Positions 60,231 through 64,000 of a stretch of DNA of 64,000 nt are shown piece by piece. Location of the stretch: positions 3,492,231 through 3,556,230 of the forward strand of contig NC_033635.1 in assembly GCF_001540865.1 (NCBI RefSeq). The letters run 5' to 3'. The stretch's first letter is position 1. Each line of letters opens with the position of its first letter. Below the pieces are notes generated by a model. The model ran no database searches and was not told the DNA's origin. It worked only from the letters and a program-made list of their open reading frames with translations. The translations under genes and the position numbers were made by a program. Source of the DNA: Ananas comosus. Lineage: Eukaryota > Streptophyta > Magnoliopsida > Poales > Bromeliaceae.

Positions 60231-60367
60231 AGGGTTAATTTCACAGATACTCTTCTAAATTGAAGAATATTATGGGTGTCCTTGCATGCATAATAATAAG
60301 ACTTAGTTGTAGGGGTATAGTTGATAGTTTTATATGTTTAGGGTTAATTTCACAGATACTCTTCTAA
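60231..60367. repeat. 109-bp host tandem duplication
   Basis: A unit starting AGGGTTAATTTCACAGATAC occurs at 60231 and again at 60340. The second unit is interrupted after 'cttctaa' by the MITE and resumes at 61396 (attgaaaaatatta, then tagttgatagttttatatg). Confidence 0.8.
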
Positions 60368-61395
60368 GGCTTAGTTTGGTTTTGAAGCCTATCTTAACGC
60401 TATTAGATAAAATGAAGTTGAGAAAAAATATATAGGAGTATGTTTCTGCGTTCTCCGATGGGATCGCAGAAAATAAATCGTAACCGACTAACCGCAATAT
60501 GCGGAACGCAATATTACGTACATAAACAAACAGGGTATTTTTTTATCGTCATTTCTCACCGCGCAATATGCGAAACGCAATTGTTGCGCGCTGAATGTCC
60601 CGACCCTTGACCCGATCAAGAATTCTTCTCGGGAAGAACGTCGGGGTGCGACACGGCTGCGGATTATGACCCTTGAAGTATGCGCCCACAAAGGATCAAG
60701 CGATTAGGCCGATGAGGGATCGAATCAGCCGGGTTCGAAAACCTCCACAGTAAATTCGCTTCGGCAGGATGAGCCGAATGGAGAGGGGAAGCCCAGAATT
60801 CGACTAAGAAATGAGCCGAATGGCTAAACAACTTGTGATCTGATCGGCAGGAACAGCCGAAGATGACTTTTTATTGAATAGCGAATGGGAAAAAGTATAC
60901 GAGTAGGGGAGTGATGCCCGTAGGGCAGACAGACTCCGAGTATGCTAAATTACAGGAACTACTCCTAAGGAAAGCGGTAAATGCGAGAATAGAAAGATGT
61001 AGAAAAATAAAGGTGGTCTTTTGTGCGCAGGGGCGAAAACTCCTATTGCAGGCTTCAAAGTTACTATTTATAGCCTACATTATTCGTTGGTTGAAAGAAG
61101 TTGGGGGAGTGGTTGTAACCATGATCGTGGAAGTTATACTAACTACTCATGGAAGTTACGCTAACTCCTCATGGAAGTTACGCCCCAATCTTTAACCGTT
61201 CCCGCCTTTTTGTTCCTTCAGGCGCCTTATTGCCGACTCCTGGTATACCACGTGTCATTATTGGCTCATACGTGGGTTAGGTCGGCTCAATTTTGGTATC
61301 AACAGCAATATTACGTACAGAAACAAACAGAGAATTTTTTCATCGTCATTTCTCACCGCACGTCACGCAATCTCCCCTCAATCCCAAACGAAGCC
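60368..61395 (+). mobile_element. Tourist-like MITE interrupted by a solo LTR
   Basis: Ends GGCTTAGTTTGG and complement GGCTTCGTTTGG, with TAA at 60365-60367 and 61396-61398. The interior matches 1-187 and 191-378. An internal block ('gcaatattacgtac...aaacaaacag...tcatttctcaccgc') is duplicated, and the LTR insertion lies between the two copies. Confidence 0.8.
60582..61304. mobile_element. Solo LTR
   Basis: A 723-bp segment starting TGTTGCGCGC and ending GGTATCAACA (TGTT...AACA termini), flanked by a 5-bp duplication GCAAT (60577-60581, 61305-61309). It has no gag-pol, primer-binding site or second LTR, so it is what remains after recombination between LTRs. It includes repeated 'gccgaatg/gccgaag' and 'tcatggaagttacgc' motifs. 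Orientation and superfamily cannot be told from this alone. Confidence 0.85.
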
Positions 61396-61398
61396 TAA

Positions 61399-62550
61399 AT
61401 TGAAAAATATTAGGATTTAGGGGTTATAGTTGATAGTTTTATATGTTTAGAGATTTATATATTGATAATAGATTTGTATGTTTAGAGAGAGTTGTTGTTA
61501 ATGATATTTCTAATTTTGTAGGGGCATTTATGGTATTTTGAAAGTTTTAGAGGAATACATTTGAAATTACCCTTTTTAATAATTAATAACTAATAGAATT
61601 ATTAAGTTGGATGAGACTTTTTAATGTAACTGTTGATGCAAAATTTCGCAAGCCTGATTAAAAGGGCGGAGAATGATCTTGACCGTTCATGGTTAAGCTG
61701 AGAATATTTTTGAATTAAATTTAGTGCTTCGAAAATGTCAAGTATCAACGGAGAATCCCGGCTTAAAAGTTTATGTTTGTATGTAATGTGTGTTTTTTTC
61801 TTTTCTTTTCATTTGTGATAAAAAAAGTTATAATTTTTCTACAAACAGTAACCAACTAAAAATTTAACTTAAAAAAAAAATCAGAAATTGAGAATGTCTC
61901 AGTAAAAAGAAATAAAAGTTAATGGGTCTCTTTACATTTTTACCCTTACTTTATTTTAAGTGTTAGAGAGAGTTTAATGTGGGGAACATGCAACGTGGGT
62001 GGTTACAGGTATTTTGGGTGTAGTCACGTGATAGGTTATCTGGGACCGTTTGATCTGCTGATGGGGGAGCAGCGACAGCTGGAGTTTCTGTGGGTTTATT
62101 GATAGAGTGACAGAGTGGTCCTCATCTTGTTTCTTTTTGGACTTTTATCACCAATTGATGTTAACAAATTTAAAATTAATACCAACCAACTGATTAGATA
62201 GATTCAGATAGATTTATTGATTGAATTTGATCAGATTCGATGAATTTACTATGTTTTCAATAAAGATAAAAATGGACTCGGGTAGATTGATAGAGCTCTA
62301 GGCTGATTCAGCTCGAATGGAACCATAATTATAAATAATTTTTACTTCCGATTTATTAAGAAATTGGAAAAAAGGCGATATTTTTTTGTATTTTTTTGAT
62401 TCGTTCTGATTTATTAAAATTCGCCAACAATTTTTTCCGTCATGATCCGCTCTAAATGGAATGATAAATAAGAGCAAAAAATAGAATATAAAACAACTCA
62501 CTCCCTGTCCCTCCCCGAGATCCTCAGTTTGCTGTTCCTGGATATGTCTT
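61399..62550. other. Intergenic DNA, no gene seen
   Basis: AT-rich sequence with short frames and poly(A)/poly(T) tracts. Nothing recognisable. Confidence 0.45.
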
Positions 62551-62660
62551 TTTTTTTTCTTTTTTTTTTTTTTAAGAAATAGATAGCATGCTACCCGCTT
62601 CGTTTATTTCATTTAAAAATAAATTTAGCTGAAAATGTGAATCAACTAGGATTCGAACTT
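62551..62660 (-). mobile_element. SINE copy C (5'-truncated)
   Basis: Minus-strand copy cut within box B: it starts aagttcgaatcctagttgat, and ends GGGTAGCATGCTATC, TATTTCTT and poly(A). An 11-bp target duplication GGATATGTCTT lies at 62540-62550 and 62661-62671, so the truncation happened at insertion. Confidence 0.88.
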
Positions 62661-63201
62661 GGATATGTCTTTTGTAAAGATAAACATGTTAATATTACTT
62701 CCCAAGAGACAAATGAGTGTGATCCACGGGATTTTGTCGATTGGGATTAGATGTTGTAGCCAAAAGAAAAGAAAAAGAGAAAGAAAAAGAAGAAAAGTTA
62801 AAAACTTTGAAAAGAACCCCTCTATCGTACAACTTGATTCTAGTTTATCATCTTTGCCCTTATTAAGTTACTTCGTTCTGATAAGAAATACGAATTTGCA
62901 TTTAAGCATCACAATGCTGGTATGATGTTACATTTCAAACTCAAAGGGAGTACAATCATGTCTACTTGTAGGGGTTGGTGAGTTTTCGCTATTACAGTTC
63001 TTTTCATTGAGACACGTGATTGTCTTTTACTCATTTTTTGTTAGGTATATGCTTTACTTTATTGGTTGGTTAAAAAAAATTATATAAGAAGGCAAATTTC
63101 TATAAAGTTTTTAAGATTGATTCGAGTTGTACTGCAGTAAGGTTTTTAAAAGTTGCTCTATTGGAACTCAAACTATGTTAAGTGACATGCGTTTTCCTAC
63201 T

Positions 63202-63357
63202 CTTTTTTTTTTTTTAGAGATAGATAGTATGCTACCCGTTTCGTTTATTTCATTTAGAAATAAACTTAGCTGGAAATGTGAATCAACTAGGATTCGAACT
63301 TGAGACCTCAGGTACCAACCACCAAACCCTTTACCACTTGCTCTAGGGATGGTCGGT
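63202..63357 (-). mobile_element. SINE copy D (full length)
   Basis: Minus-strand copy with head 'accgaccatccctagagcaag', box B, body and GGGTAGCATACTATC, CTATCTCT, poly(A). A 15-bp target duplication with one mismatch (atgcgttttcctact / atgctttttcctact) lies at 63187-63201 and 63358-63372. Confidence 0.88.
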
Positions 63358-63541
63358 ATGCTTTTTCCTACTTAAAAAAAGAATGTTACAACAATGAGCA
63401 AACAAAAGGTCTAAAGTTTAAATTAAAGGTGCAATTTAAAACAACTTTTCAAATATCAATGATAAGTAATTTGGCAAATTTTACATAAGGGACACTTCAA
63501 ATTGAATCAAAACTCAATTTATATGTCAGCCTCACGACTAT

Positions 63542-63715
63542 GACGTCTTTTTCTTTTCTTTTCTTTTTTTTTGAGAAATATGTAGCACGCTACCCGCTTC
63601 GTTTATTTCATTTAAAAAAAAATTTAGCTGGAAATGTGAATCAACAAGGATTCGAACTTGGGATCTCGAATACCAACCATAAAGCCCTTTGCCACTTGCT
63701 CTAGGAACGATCGGT
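63542..63715 (-). mobile_element. SINE copy E (full length)
   Basis: Minus-strand copy with head 'accgatcgttcctagagcaa', box B, body and GGGTAGCGTGCTAC, TATTTCTC, A-rich tail interrupted by G. A 13-bp target duplication with one mismatch (gcctcacgactat / gcctcatgactat) lies at 63529-63541 and 63716-63728. Confidence 0.88.
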
Positions 63716-63728
63716 GCCTCATGACTAT

Positions 63729-64000
63729 CTCAAATGGTCATTATTATTACCACTTACTAAGTCTCCTTTCGGAATTGAGGGTAAAATAATATCCATGCAA
63801 TGGGAAAGTGCAACGACAAAATATTTCATTAGTTTTCGTAAATTAAAACATGTAACACCAATCACATTAGTTTTGTTAAGATATAATTATACGGTGAATT
63901 ACACTTTTGGTCTTCATACTATGATTCTCATACTTTAATTTATTATAATTTTTTGTTCAAACTTCTGAGTTATTACAATTAAGTTCTACAATCAAATTTA
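63729..64000. other. Window end, no gene seen
   Basis: AT-rich DNA with only short frames; nothing recognisable before the window edge. Confidence 0.45.

Noticed and set aside
60911..61195. 94-aa open frame
   Set aside because: Lies wholly within the solo LTR and has no domain.
63300..63310. tRNA gene suggested by box B (GTTCGAATCC) matches
   Set aside because: These are the tRNA-like heads of SINEs; no cloverleaf can be completed and target duplications bound the elements.

Overview
This is a gene-dense stretch of a plant nuclear genome. Genes have many GT-AG introns, several first exons are extremely GC-rich while introns and intergenic DNA are AT-rich, and the spaces are packed with MITEs, SINEs and LINE remnants. 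The GC-rich first exons, and proteins that read closest to the rice versions I remember, suggest a monocot. My guess is a non-grass such as pineapple or a palm, but I cannot prove the species. Two single N positions (22978, 51831) and repeated small frame breaks in GC-rich exons point to a draft assembly.

Eight protein genes can be read. On the + strand: a GDP-mannose pyrophosphorylase alpha-type subunit (2949-7986, 15 exons); a single-exon C2H2 zinc finger repressor with two EAR motifs (13566-14096); an RBBP5/Swd1-like COMPASS subunit (26885-31898, 5 exons); a membrane-anchored A1 aspartic protease (34028-39384, 12 exons); a DUF620 protein with frame breaks (44841-47553); and a lysine-rich classical arabinogalactan protein with frame breaks (57300-59705). 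On the - strand: an A3-type cyclin (18477-16461, 8 exons) and a small plastid-type SWIB protein (50875-49305, 2 exons). They look like unrelated housekeeping and developmental genes; I see no cluster or shared pathway.

The spaces are a record of transposition. Five tRNA-derived SINE copies, each with a recognisable target-site duplication, carry the same hairpin-plus-poly(A) 3' end as an L1-type LINE at 21904-24013 and as a second LINE fragment at 43635-44184. This looks like a SINE and the LINE that mobilises it, side by side. A Tourist-like MITE family (TTA/TAA duplications) occurs four times; one copy sits in a tandem host duplication and was itself hit by a solo LTR (60582-61304) with a 5-bp duplication. 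Three copies of a long-inverted-repeat fold-back element lie at 18932, 51832 and 53122, the first nested in another fold-back. A 1.25-kb TIR element (9344-10596) is filled by about 900 bp of AAATTT-based repeats. Three palindromic elements stand in tandem between (TA)n tracts at 52.2-52.9 kb.

I found no rRNA, tRNA or CRISPR. The most interesting signals are the LINE/SINE pair, the AAATTT array, the layered and nested inverted-repeat elements, and a perfect 15-bp hairpin just after the RBBP5-like stop codon.
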